Under the pieces are notes generated by a model, which ran no database searches, was not told the origin of the DNA, and saw only the letters and a program-made list of their open reading frames with translations. Below are positions 1 to 11,718 of a stretch of 64,000 nucleotides of DNA, piece by piece (position 1 is the stretch's first letter; each line of letters opens with the position of its first letter). A program made the translations under genes and the position numbers. Where the stretch lies: the NCBI RefSeq assembly GCF_026914265.1, contig NC_069124.1, forward strand, positions 86,824,915 to 86,888,914, in the 5' to 3' direction. The stretch is from Mya arenaria. Taxonomy: Eukaryota; Mollusca; Bivalvia; Myida; Myidae.

Positions 1-360
1 TATGGAATGCTGCAAATGGGACATAGAGTGTAGGTGGTCGTGCCCGGGCTGCTACTTTCTCACGTATGGACAGATTTCAAACTTGCCACACGTGTTTGAC
101 ATACCAAGACTACATGTCATGTGGAAGACCCGTGTCCCTACCTCTAAGTCAAGGTCACACTAAGTGTTTGTTTACTATGGAATGCTACATATAAGGACAT
201 AAGAGTGTAGGTCGTCAAATATTGGTGGTATTTATGTTCAGAGGCAATTTAAAAATTTGCCGCATGTAATTGACAAATGTCCCATTTGCCAGACCCACGC
301 TGTATTGTTGTCAAGCATAGAGGAGTCTCAATCCTATGACACAGACATAATGTCATGTGG
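1..360. repeat. degenerate tandem pair, about 176-bp unit
   Basis: The phrase 'tatggaatgct' followed by 'ggacata(a)gagtgtagg' occurs at 1 and again at 177, so two diverged units lie head to tail. Words such as 'cattatgtcatgtgg' and 'aaggtcacact' recur in and around them. This resembles dispersed tandem modules of bivalve genomes. No convincing coding sequence is present. The short open frame at 257-445 has no recognisable domain. Confidence 0.5.
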
Positions 361-859
361 TCTTGCCTATGCAGCAGCCATGTTGGTTAGACATAATGCG
401 TTGACTGTGGTCTTACAAACATTAGGTCACAGAGCCCAAATATAGAAAAACCTTGTTAATACTCTAGAGGTAACATTTTCAGACCAAATATCCTGGAAAT
501 TTGTCAGAAAGGTGAGCGATCTAGGGCCATATTGTTTAACAATACCCCTGGCCTACCATTATTGCAACCTTAAACATTCCAAGCAGCGTAGTTAGTGTGT
601 TGTGTGAAACTAATACAAATCCATTGTACGTGAGGTTTGTTCTTTGCTTTCTTCATACAATAACGAGGGCGATTTGTAATGTTTTCCTCCAAATTCATCA
701 CACTGGACTCACTGTTATTTTTAATTTAAAATTTGAAACACACATCAGTAATTATTGATGTCTGAACGTAAGGTGAACGTAAAAAGTTATCACCCTTTGA
801 TTATAGAAATTACCTGTACCTAAAATTGGTATTTTCCGCTGAAATATTTAAGAAACCTT

Positions 860-2700
860 TGCCAAATCATCTCCAACTTTTGTCAGAATTTATATTGGCA
901 TTATACCTCGCTCAAAGTTAATAACCAGCCATTTCGCTTTAGTCACTGTATAATTGTCTCTTTAATTATAGAAATGTCCTTAAATCAGTCTTGTCCGTTC
1001 AAAAACTTTAAAAACCTTTGTCTAATCATCCCCAAATTAAGTCAGAATGTGTTTGGGCATAAAATGTCAAGTTCGGTAAACAGCCATATAGCTCTAGTCC
1101 CTAAAGAGTAATTGCCCTTTAATTATAGAAATTACCTAATATCGGTCTTTTAAGATCAATAATTTTAGATTTTTTTATTCAATTATCACCAACTTTGGTA
1201 GGTATTGGCATAACATCTTGGACAAGTTTAATAACCTGTCATATCAATATAGTCACTCAAGAGTAATCGCCCTTTAATTATCTAAATTTGTTCTTGAACA
1301 ATCAATAACTTTAGAAGCCTTTGTCCAATCATCACCAAATTTGGCCAGAATGTGTATGGGCAGAATACTTTGGTCCGGTTTGATAGCCAGCCATGTTGCT
1401 TCAGTCATTCGAGAGTTATGACCCTTCAGTTGGCAAAAGCTGTTATTACAGTGTCCACTTTCTAAATTTGGCTTAACGTACAACTACTTATCACCAAACT
1501 TGGTTTCCTAGAATAAGGACGGGCGATTTTGTGACAGTTGTCACTCTTGTTTCGGTTTAGCCTTATTTTGAACGTATTGCGCTGTTTTGATTTTTAAAAG
1601 CTTGGATAAGAAGATATTGAAAATGGGCACGTTGGCCCGAACCATGTACGTATGCTAACTATGAATTGGCACCACTGGTTGACAAAGCTTTAATCGCTAC
1701 CCCTTCAACATTGCTTTGATGTGTGGTCGTTTACCTCAAATTTCCGAGTGCGGTCGTTCAAATAAATTTATATTTTACAATTTCCTTGAAACACATGATT
1801 TCGCCCTTCTGACGTACTCTAGATGGTATATATTAGCTTTTATAATCCGTTCATAGGATATATTATAGTTTAATCTGTCGTGTACGGGCGGGCGCGCGGC
1901 GTCCAGTGTGTTGTCTGAGCAATATATTTAAAAGCCTTTGTCCAGTCATCACCAAATTTGGTCAAAATGGGTATGGGCCTAATAATTTGGACACATTTTA
2001 TAGCTAACCATTTCGCTGTATCCACTCAAGAGTTATCGCCCTTTTATTGTACATTTTACCTCAAATTGCTCTTATACGGTCAATTACTTTAGAAGCCTTT
2101 GTCCATTCAATACCAAGTATGGTTAGAATGTGTATGAACATAAAACCTCGGACAAGTTCGATAACCAATCATATCACCGTTTTATTATATAAAATACCTA
2201 AAATCAGTATTGTCTGATCCATTACTTAAGAAGCCTTTGTCCCATCACCAATTGTGTATGGGCATGGTATCGCGACCAAGTTCGATAACCAGCCGTATTG
2301 CTTGAGTCATTCGGAAGTTGCCTCTTAATTGTAGAAATAACCTAAATTTGATCTTGTTCGATCAATTACATTATAAGGCTTGTCCAATCATCACCATGTT
2401 TGGTCAGAATATGTTCGGGAATAATATCTTGGACAAGTTCGTTAACCAGCCATATCGCTTGAGTTCTTCAAGAGTTATCATCCTTTAAATATAGAATTTA
2501 CCTAAAATCGCTCTGTACAATCAATAACCTTTGACCTGTCATTACAAAATTTGGTCAGAATCAGTATGGGTAGAATAACCCGGTCATGTTCGATAACAAT
2601 CCGTGTCACAGTCACTCCAGAGTTATGACCACACCCACTTATCACCAAACTGGGTGTCCTAAAATTTAGACGCGCGTATTTTGTGATATTTGGCGCTCTT
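860..2700. repeat. dispersed-repeat arrays of about 165-bp modules (copy 1)
   Basis: Diverged modules recur roughly every 140-170 bp at about 860, 1010, 1170, 1310, 1930, 2090, 2230, 2370 and 2520. Shared words are 'gaagcctttgtccaatcatc', 'accaaatttggtcagaatg', 'acaagttcgataaccagcc' and 'gagttatcgcccttt'. A terminal block ending 'gtgacagttgtcactcttgtt' (about 1,490-1,550) closes one array, and a relative of that block opens the reverse-oriented copy at 45,345. No coding capacity is seen. The same array type recurs at 8,030-8,200, 9,000-10,460 and 45,345-45,600. Confidence 0.75.
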
Positions 2701-3690
2701 GTTATGCATGTTTTTCAAAGAACCAGTTGCAAATAATATTATTTGTTATTTATGTCATACAACAAGTGTGTTCCTCTGCATCGCCAAACACAATTTTTTT
2801 ACCGCTAAGTAGAACATATTAACAGCATGTGTTTTGTTGTGTCAATTTCACCGTGGTCGTTCACATTTGTGGTCGCGTGATCCCCCTCCCCTCTTATTGG
2901 TGCCTGGTATTGTCATAATATTTAACTGTAAATGACTCAGAAACTAAGGGACACATTGCTTTATTCCAAAATAAACGCACTATGAAGGTGTGTTTAAAAC
3001 CTGACACACTTCCGTCTTGCTTCCGTATAAGCACCAAGGCTGTCCTCGTTTTGCGTAGAAGTATAGACATCAGAACTTGGTCTTTACTTATTTTAACTGT
3101 TACCCGTGCCCCGTCTCTTAGTATTTATAAGGAAGGTTACGGTTTCAGATTCACACTTTATTTAAACTCCTAAGGTTTGACTTTGAAAAATCCGGGCAGT
3201 GGAATAAAATATGAAAAAGTTATCTTTGAGATGTTGTCACCTCAAAACCTGACTCGAAAGTGATTTGTAAAAATAAGAGCGGGAAATATGCAAAAAATGT
3301 TAGTGTCTATTAATAAAAATAAATAAGTTAAAAAACCAGTTCTCGGACACACATAATAATCACCCATGAGGACAGTGGACAGCACAATACATGTAAAACA
3401 CAACTGACCACTCAGTCACAATTGAGTTCACATGTTACATAAACCTGCTCTTTTCCTTAAGGGATTAACTTATTAAACTATGTCTATGAAACCTGGGTAA
3501 CAGGATAAATAAGCTTTACGTTATCAAAAATAATCTGCTCTCGTAGTTTGCTTAAATTACGTAATGCAAATGTTAAAGTAAACGTGCTGAAATACTTTTT
3601 TAAAAAGTTCACGCTTAATTGCTGCAAATGAAGTAAATAAACTCAAATAAATCCCCTATAATAAATAAATTTTCATAAGCCAATAAAAAC
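2700..3690. other. intergenic stretch, no gene seen
   Basis: AT-rich sequence upstream of gene A. Parts are shared with about 10,530-11,260 of the second duplication unit, for example 'cacttccgtcttgcttccgt' at about 3,007 and 10,928. A short open frame at 2,982-3,173 lies in the shared stretch but has no domain features, and I do not call it a gene. Confidence 0.5.
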
Positions 3691-3694
3691 TAGA

Positions 3695-3962
3695 GGTGAC
3701 ATGGCGCGGTCTGTGCTTGGTTTCGGTACTTTAAATTAACGAGGCTTGGCGACAATATTATTGATGGGCAATCTGTTGCTTATTTCAGCTTAATTAGTAT
3801 TAAAAATAGAACGGAGTCACGATTAAAGCATTACTTGTGATATTTTAAGTAAGATAAATCTACCGATTCGGTCGATTGTTTTGGGTATTTTTACTTTCCA
3901 CCTGCTGTCTATTTAAATGCGCAGTTACCTGCCAACTGCTATACTTTGTATGAACTTTGGAG
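3695..3962 (+). promoter_or_regulatory. promoter block and 5' UTR exon of gene A
   Basis: A TATA-like box 'tatttaaa' lies at 3910-3917. About 30 bp downstream begins a short presumed non-coding exon ending 'ggag' at 3962, followed by donor 'gtaacc'. The acceptor is 'gtttcag' (ag at 4106-4107), six bases before the ATG. About 200 bp upstream ('gaggcttggcgacaatatta', 'gaacggagtcacgattaaag', 'accgattcggtcgattgttt') is almost unchanged in the gene B copy at 11,262-11,531, while the neighbouring intron and flank have drifted. I infer a conserved cis-regulatory module. The transcription start is not determined. Confidence 0.6.
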
Positions 3963-4113
3963 GTAACCATTTCATGTTGATTTTGTTTGTGTTGTTAAAG
4001 GATTTTACTTTAATTTAATTTCATAATGTTGCCTTCCGACGTAGCATTTATGACGTAATTTATCTCGTGATATACACACACACTGTTAATCATCTTACGT
4101 GTTTCAGGCCGAG

Positions 4114-7100
4114 ATGGCGCTAGCAGCAGCGCCCGTTCTTCTGGTGATTACACTCTGCTACTTGCATGGTAGGGCTATTTTGATTGCCCCATTACAGTGT
4201 TATACTTTGTTGTTGCATTATATTTGCGTTCACTAGTCGTGTTTAGTGTTAAGAACTTTGTGTATGTAAGGTGACAAAGGAAGTGTACTGTTGGTTTTTA
4301 AAAAATGAAGCTTTATCTACTTATAAGTTTTTTGTGGACCAAAGAGAATTACAATGCTTAGTTTATGTTTGTTTCTAGGTCCATTAAATATTTGAGCGCA
4401 TTTTTATTTCATTTATTTACACGTGTTCAATTCTATTTTGTTCTTTTCTTTCATCAACATATACATATAAATTTAATTTGTGTCTATAAAATCAAACAAC
4501 CATGTCTAAGTTACATAAACACAAACAGTGCTAAGTATTATAGTTTGATTTCACTCATTATACACTGTTGATTGCATGTCTTGCAAAATGTAATTTAAAA
4601 AAAACGGTACTTTCGTTTGTGTTTTTTTTAACACTTACAATATGTTTACAAATTAATACCAAAAGAAACACTATGCATAAGTAGGCTTTGAAAATTGTCA
4701 ATCAATTGTTGTTCTTATAGTTACGAGATCATAATACATGTAACTTGTTTATCTACTTTGGACATTCATGTTAAAGTCTTTAAATCGGACTGTTAATATA
4801 AAGTAAAGATAATACGTATCTTAAATTAATTATATTACTGTGTATATGCTAAAGTTCAATTTTAGCGATCAACAGAAAAGAAAGCAAGCTGAGGTAGCCT
4901 GCTCTTTTTTCTTTAGATCGTCAAACTTAAACTCGAATTTATTTAGTGTTTTTGGTGCATTGTTCTGAATCGATCTACGCTAAAGTAATGGATAGAAAAT
5001 TTGAATATCCTCGATTGCCATTGGCCCTCTCAAAAAAGCAAACACCAAGGACATGCTACCTGTTAATACAGACACAAGTTTGACTATCTATGAAACTATT
5101 TTTGCTGCATTCGTCAAAATCGATATACGTAAAATTCATGAACAGAAAATTTAAAAAAACTCGATTGTCATTGGCTCACACAACCACGCAAACTTCAAAT
5201 TTTTGAAGCCTTCAGGCATTGTATTATCACGTTTAATAACTTAAGGCATATATGCATTTGAAATACCACATGAAACTATGGAACTATATAAAGAACATCC
5301 ATTTCGGGAACTAAACCATGTTTGATAAATTTAATATGCTGAAAAGTATATATTTGAAATTCATAGGTGTTGCTCAATGGGAAAAACCTTAATGTTATAT
5401 ATATAATATATATATATATATATATTGTAACTTATTTGATACGTTTGAATTAAGTAAATGGTGCAACTTAAAACTCATGAAACACATATCAATACGGTGT
5501 TACTTTTACCTTGCAGGAGCATGGTCGACAGAACCGATGATGTTTGGGGGTGCTATGTCTGGGATGGGTGTTGGAATGAATCCCATGGGAGGCAAATTTG
5601 CAGTGAAGAACGCTATCAGAACCAATATACAGATGCTGTCCAAACAACTAGCTAGTATGGAGAGAATGCACAGCCCTATGATTAGAAACCCATTTATGAA
5701 TAAGAAACCAATCATTCCACCCAAGAAACCTTTCTTCCCTAAAAAGCCGATCCTTCCAAAGAAGCCAATATTTCCACCCAAGAAGCCAATGTTTCCAAAG
5801 AGGCCGATCTTTCCGAAGAAGCCAATGATTCCACCGAAGAAGCCAATGTTTCCAAAGAGACCGATCTTTCCGAAGAAGCCAATATTTCCACGCAAAAAGC
5901 CAATGTTTCCAAAGAGGCCGATCTTTCCCAAGAAACCTATAATCCCTCCTAAGAAGCCGATGTTCCCAAAGAGGCCGATCTTTCCGAAGAAACCTATAAT
6001 CCCTCCTAAGAAGCCGATGTTCCCAAAGAGGCCGATCTTTCCGAAGAAACCTATAATTCCTCCTAAGAAGCCAATGTTTCCAAAGAGGCCGATCTTTCCC
6101 AAGAAGCCAATGTTTCCAAAGAGGCCGATCTTTCCCAAGAAGCCAATGTTTCCAAAGAGGCCGATCTTTCCCAAGAAGCCAATGTTTCCAAAGAGGCCGA
6201 TCTTTCCCAAGAAGCCAATATTTCCACCGAAGAAGCCAATGTTTCCAAAGAGGCCGATCTTTCCCAAGAAACCTATACTCCCACCAAAGAAGCCAATGTT
6301 TCCTAAGAGGCCGATCTTTCCCAAGCAGCCAATATTTCCGCCCAAGAAGCCCATGTTTCCAAAGAGGCCGATCTTTCCAAAGAAGCAAATGATTCGACCA
6401 AAGAAGCCAATGTTTCCTAAGAAGCCGATCTTTCCCAAGAAGCCAATATTTCCTAAGAGGCCGATCTTTCCCAATAAGCCAATTTTTCCACCCAAGAAGC
6501 CAATGTTTCCAAAGAGACCGATCTTTCCCAATAAGCCAATGATTCCACCAAAGAAGCCAATGTTTCCAAAGAGACCGATCTTTCCTAGAAAGCCAATATT
6601 TACACCGAAGAAGCCAATGGTTCCAAAGAGACCGATCTTTCCTAGGAAGCCAATATTTACACCTAAGAAGCCAATGTTTCCTAAGAGACCGATCTTTCCA
6701 AAGAAGCCAATGATTCACCCAAGAAAGCCGATTTTTCCGCAAAAGAAACCGTTTATTCCCAAGAAGCCATTTATACCACGAAAGAAACCATTCATCCCAA
6801 AGAAGCCGTTTATACCCCAAAAGAAGTTTTTCATTCCACGGAAACCGTTCATTCCACGAAAGAAACCATTTATTCCTATGAAGCCGTTTATACCGCAAAA
6901 GAAACCATTCATTCCGTTCATTCCTAGGAAAACATCGTTTATGCCGAAGAGACCATTTTTTCCAAATGGCCTTCCTGGGATGGGTATTTTCGGACAAAAG
7001 GGACCTACTTATAACTCTGTGATGAAGCCAAAAAAATTCATGATACCTAAACAATCCATTGCCAAAAACCCATTTAAAGGAAAACCTAAGTTTATGCCAA

Positions 7101-7129
7101 ACAGAATTGGAGATTCAATATTTTGGTAA
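4114..7129 (+). CDS. gene A: secreted Lys/Pro-rich repeat protein, about 555 aa, two coding exons
   Basis: Coding exon 1 is 4114-4168 and encodes MALAAAPVLLVITLCYLH, a clear signal peptide. It ends in phase 1 at donor 'gtaggg'. Acceptor 'ttgcag' (5511-5516) opens exon 2, 5517-7129; the split codon gives Gly and keeps the frame. The mature N-terminus (GAWSTEP, then Met/Gly-rich) leads into a possibly helical stretch (AVKNAIRTNIQMLSKQLASM). Next come about 18 repeats of a 19-residue type, KPMFPKRPIFPKKPIIPPK, partly as 12-residue units, then a second block of PFIPKK-type repeats, then a non-repetitive tail ending GDSIFW. There is no Cys in the mature part and the protein is strongly basic. Composition and secretion suggest an extracellular matrix, byssal or shell protein. 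I do not recognise a named family. Gene B is its tandem paralogue. The long antisense frames over exon 2 are shadows of the repeat. Confidence 0.85.
5700..6720 (+). repeat. coding minisatellite of gene A (57-bp and 36-bp units)
   Basis: The KPMFPKRPIFP region is a DNA-level tandem repeat. Near-identical 57-bp units (19 residues) run through 5,930-6,070. Four consecutive identical 36-bp units (12 residues, starting 'aagccaatgtttcc') lie at 6068-6211. Later units (6,300-6,720) are more diverged. Identical neighbouring units imply recent slippage or unequal exchange. Confidence 0.85.
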
Positions 7130-7432
7130 ATGAATTTATACAGCTACACAATACAACATTTGTACCAGAACTTGACTTTTAGGGGCTGGTATTGAACTGT
7201 CTCATTAAAATTGATTTTGTTTGTATGTAACGTTGACATGACCATATGAGGATGTTATGTTTGTGAAGGAACTGTATTCCTTTAAGAAATGCTCGAAAAC
7301 TTGTGTTATACACAGATGTCGTATTCTGTGATCATGCAGCTTGAAATGTTGTCACAAAACCTTTGACGTAGCTTACCCTTACACTTAAGCAATAATTTAT
7401 TTCATTGAATACGAAAAATGCGTTGCTAAATT

Positions 7433-7486
7433 AATAAAACATTAAACTTCAATTTCCTGTTTGTTGACATTATATAGTTTAATAAA
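7433..7486 (+). terminator. candidate polyadenylation signals of gene A
   Basis: AATAAA hexamers lie at 7433-7438 and 7481-7486, about 305 and 350 bp after the stop codon. The second is conserved in the gene B copy (14898-14903). No other gene lies close enough to own them. Confidence 0.5.
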
Positions 7487-8019
7487 ATTGTGCTGAGAAA
7501 ACACAGAGTTGTTTTATCTTTAACGAATGGTCAGTTAAAAGTGTACATGTGCTATATAAACATGCGGTAAAGTTACTGTGCATTATAAAAATGTCTTAAT
7601 AATAATAGTTCCTAGAACCGTTTAGTGATTACTTGTTGTTCAACCCAAAATATTTTCAAAATATAATTGCAACTCTGGTTTAGAGATATACCCTAATGTT
7701 CATAGTTGGGTAATCTTCAGGAGTTATTTAAGTATGTTCTTGAATGCAAAGTTTTATTCAAAGTGTACAAGACGTTGTGCTTATTTATGATCGTAAGCAG
7801 TCATCGTTTTGAACATTTAGTTCCGATTTTAATAATTTAAAAGATTACCAAAATATCAACTTCTATAAAAGATCAAGAGGAAGGAATAACGGACCTGTTA
7901 TGTTTGTAAATGCCATTATCAATTGTAAATTTGTGTTACCGATGGTTAAAGGCCTGTATATACATGTAAAGGTCACAATAGTCATACACACTTTTGCAAT
8001 TAAAAGCTTATGTTGATAA

Positions 8020-8990
8020 AACCTAGCCTTTGTCCAACCGTCACCAAATTTGGTCAGAATGTATATTGGCAAGATATCCTAGACAAGTTGGACAGCCATA
8101 TCACTTGAGTGACTCAAGAGTTATCACCCTTAAAGGAATTGTCTGCTCAATCATTTAAGAAGCCATTGTCCAATTACCACCGAGTGTGGTCAGAATGTTT
8201 ATTGGCATACTAACTGAAACAGAACATTTTTATTACATGTAAAAAATCATTTTTTTGTGTTATATTTACATGTCAATATATCATCATTACAACTATATTA
8301 TTGAACTATAAATGATGAACTGAAAATTGTTATATTGCAATTCAACAAAGTTGGAACAATATCGTTTGATTTTTATATTCATATACATGTTGGAAAAATC
8401 ATTTTCAATATATGACTTACTGACCTGAAAAATAAAGTATAACTACTTAAACATTAAGATAAAGCATGACTTAAATGTTCTTAATGTTAATTTAGATAAA
8501 AACAACTTATAATGATGCACCAATTAATAATCTGGTTTATATATTCATGAAACAAGTATATCTTAAATGCTTCATCCAATATATATTTACGTACCATAGA
8601 TGCTATAGATTTATTTTGTGTTTTAAACAGCTTGTTTAAACATATATGTCTAATTCTATAATGCTGTTTAATATAATTTTGTCTTAACATATGGTGAACA
8701 CTTAAACATAAAGTGATACTCCTATTCTGGTTGATTAGAATCACATATTATTATATTTTAGTCTATCATATCCACCAGTAGGAAATCTTAAATTTTGAGA
8801 ACAAATAAGTAATTTTGAAATAGCAATTCTAAGATTTCTTGACGCAATATTATCTAAATAAGACTCAAATTCAAAATAAGTTAAAAGTTTTTTTACACAG
8901 TTAAAATTCTATTTTCATTGACATTTCTTTGCCATTTTTGTAAATATTCGTCTACAAGAAGTTGTTTAAACACTTATAAAATGGTTTTCA
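8020..8990. other. spacer between the two A/B duplication units
   Basis: Two diverged dispersed-repeat modules (8,030-8,200) are followed by very AT-rich sequence without recognisable genes. The open frame at 8,487-8,744 (minus) has no domain features and is probably chance. Confidence 0.5.
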
Positions 8991-8999
8991 TTTACACAT

Positions 9000-10460
9000 G
9001 CAAGTCTTGTCAGAAACTTTGGAACTTTTGTCCAGTTATCACCAAATTTAGTCAGAATGTGTATGAGCATAATTTGTCTGACAAATTTGATAACCAGCCA
9101 TGTCACTCCAGTCATTTAATAGTTATTGCCCTTAAATTATAGATAATAGCTCAAATCAGTCTTGTCCGATCAACAACTTTAGGAGCCAAATTAGAAAAAA
9201 AATGGACAAAATATCTCTGACAAGTTCGATAACATCCACCTCGCTCTAGTAATTCACGAGTAATTGCCCTTAAATTATGGAAATTACCTCGAATCGCTCT
9301 TGTCTGATCAATAATTTAGAAGCCTTTGTCCAATCGTCACCATATTTGGTCAGAATGTGTATGTGCAGAATACTTTGGTCTGATACGATAACCAGCCATG
9401 TTGCTTCAGTCAATCCAGAGTTATGATTCTTGAAAAGGCAAAAACTATTTACAGTGTCCGCTCTCTAAATTTGGCTTAACGTACAACCACCTATCACCAA
9501 AATTGGTGGCCTAGTATAAGGACGGGCATATTTTGTGACAGTTGTTATTCTAGTTTTGGTTTGGCCTTTTTTGAACTTCTTGCGCTGTTTTGATTTTGAA
9601 ACTCATGCTTGAGAAACCCTCAAACCATGTATGTATGCTAACTTTGATTTGACACCATCGTATGACGATGCTATATCCGCCACGTCTTAAACATTGATTG
9701 AAAGTGTGGTCGTTTGCCTCATATTTCAGAGAGTGGTCGTTTTCATAATTTTATAATGTACAATTTCCTTCAAATACATGATTTCGCCCTTCAAACGTTC
9801 CCTAAATGGTATATATTAGCTTTTATACGCCTGTTCATAGGATTGGACGCATTCTAGTTTAACCGGCGTACATGCAGCGTCCAGTGTGCTGTCCGATTAA
9901 TGACCTTAGAAGCCTTTGTCATACCGTAAATGTGATCAGAATGGCTATGGACATTATATTTTGGACAAGGTCAATAACGATCATATCGCTGTAGTCACTC
10001 GAGAGTTATCGCCCTTTTATTATAGAAATTACCTAAAAATGCTCTTGTCCGATCAATACCTTTAGAAGCCTTTGTCCAATCATCACCAAATTTGGTCAGA
10101 ATGTGTATGAACATAATATCTCGGACAAGTTCGACAACCAGCCGAATCATTTTAATAACTTGAGAGTTATCACCTTTTTTTTATAGAAAATACCTTAATC
10201 GGGATTGTCTGATCAACAACTATAATTAGTTTACCAGTCACCACGAAATGTGTATGGTCATGATATATCGGACAAGTTAGACAACCAGCCGTATTGCCTG
10301 AGTAATTCGGGAGCTATTGCCCAATGATGATTGAAATTACTTAAAAACCAATAACCTTGTCCTGTCATTACCAAATTTGGCCAAAATGTGTATGGGTAGA
10401 ATATCTCGGTCAGGTTCGATAACCATCCGTGTCTCCACAGTCACTCCAGAGTTATAACTG
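9000..10460. repeat. dispersed-repeat modules of about 165 bp (copy 2)
   Basis: The same module words as at 860-2,700 recur near 9,010, 9,170, 9,310, 9,910, 10,060, 10,210 and 10,350. The block 'gtgacagttgttattctagt' (9,536-9,555) corresponds to 1,531-1,550 in unit 1. No coding content. Confidence 0.7.
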
Positions 10461-11261
10461 TACAATCCAAGTGGATGCCCTAAAACTAAGACAGTTGTAT
10501 TGTGTGACGCATTTGTTAGGTATGTTTTTCCAAGAACCAGTTGCAAATATCCGTTTTATTATTTATTTCTTATGTTATGCAATATGTGTGTTCGTCTGCA
10601 TCGCCGATCCCCAAATTAGTTAATGAATTTTCTTAAAAAGTACAACACCTAGAACGACAAACAATGTACCATATACAATCTGAAATCAAGTGACCGACGT
10701 TGAGCTAGGTATTATTATAAATCGATTACCGCTTAAAGAATATATTAACGAGATGTCTTTGGTTGGTCAATTCCAATGTGGTCGTTCACATTTGTGGTCA
10801 CGTGCCTTTCAATGATATTGGTGCCTGGTATTGTTTTATACATATTTTTTCTCTAAATGACGCAGATGCTAAGACACATGGCTTTATTCCAAAATGAACG
10901 CATTACGAAGGTGTGTTTAAGATCTGACGCACTTCCGTCTTGCTTCCGTATAAGCTCCATGGCTTTCGACGTTTGGCGAAGAACTATACACATCAAAACT
11001 TGGTTTGCATTTATTTTACCTTGTGAATAAACTTTACGTTATCAAAACTACGTTATCTGCTGTCGAACTTTGCTTTAAATTGGTTACGCAAGCGTTAAAA
11101 ACGTAATAAAATATATAAAAGGTGACGCTAAATTGCTACAAATGAAGTTATAAAACTCAAAATGAATCCCCTAGAATTAATTATTCTTTTCATAAGCCAA
11201 TAAAAACTGAATATTTAGAAAAATATAAGAAACATGACGTAGTAAACAAGTTTGAGGTGAC

Positions 11262-11531
11262 ATGAAACAATTGCGCGGTCTGTGCATGGTTTCGGTACTT
11301 TAAGTTAACGAGGCTTGGCGACAATATTATTGATGGGCAATCTGTTGATTATTTCAGCTTAATTAGTATTCAAAACAGAACGGAGTCACGATTAAAGCAT
11401 TACTTATGATATATTAAGTAAGATAAATCAACCGATTCGGTCGATTGTTTTGTTTTTTTTTACTTTCCGCCTGCTGCCTATTTAAATGCGAACTTCGCTG
11501 CCAACTGTCATATTTGGTAGGCACTTAGGAG
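11262..11531 (+). promoter_or_regulatory. promoter block and 5' UTR exon of gene B
   Basis: The counterpart of 3,695-3,962. TATA-like 'tatttaaa' is at 11479-11486, the 5' UTR exon ends at 11531 with donor 'gtaacc', and the acceptor AG is at 11711-11712. Upstream differs from the gene A copy at only a few positions over about 200 bp, in contrast to the diverged intron sequence. Confidence 0.6.
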
Positions 11532-11718
11532 GTAACCATTTCATGTTGATTTTGTTTGTGTTGTTAAAGGATTTTACTTTAATTTTATTTGATTAAAGTT
11601 AATATTCTAACAAGTTACAGCTTGGATATAAATAGTTTACAGTAAATTCTCATCACATAAAACAAAGATGTATGTAACCTTCAACTCGTATTAATCATCT
11701 TACGTGTTTCAGGCCGAG

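Larger units (their letters stand above)
860..8019. repeat. tandem segmental duplication, unit 1 (contains gene A)
   Basis: Sequence from within the module array through gene A to 'aaaagcttatgttgataaaa' near 8,019 is homologous, in the same order and orientation, to about 8,990-15,401. Anchors: start codons at 4114 and 11719, stop codons at 7127-7129 and 14532-14534, and the downstream phrase 'caattaaaagcttatgttg' near 8,000 and 15,380. Exons and promoter are closer than introns and flanks. The left edge is uncertain because it falls inside repeat modules. Confidence 0.8.

Noticed and set aside
5477-5516. Start of the gene A protein at 5477 (and of B at 13188), giving MKHISIRC
   Set aside because: This lies in the intron before a good acceptor. 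The upstream signal-peptide exon joins in frame and is conserved in both copies.
5506-7054. Minus-strand frames of 341 and 468 codons over gene A exon 2 (and similar over gene B)
   Set aside because: They are antisense shadows of the repeat. The plus frame has the signal peptide, matching splice phases and a conserved paralogue.
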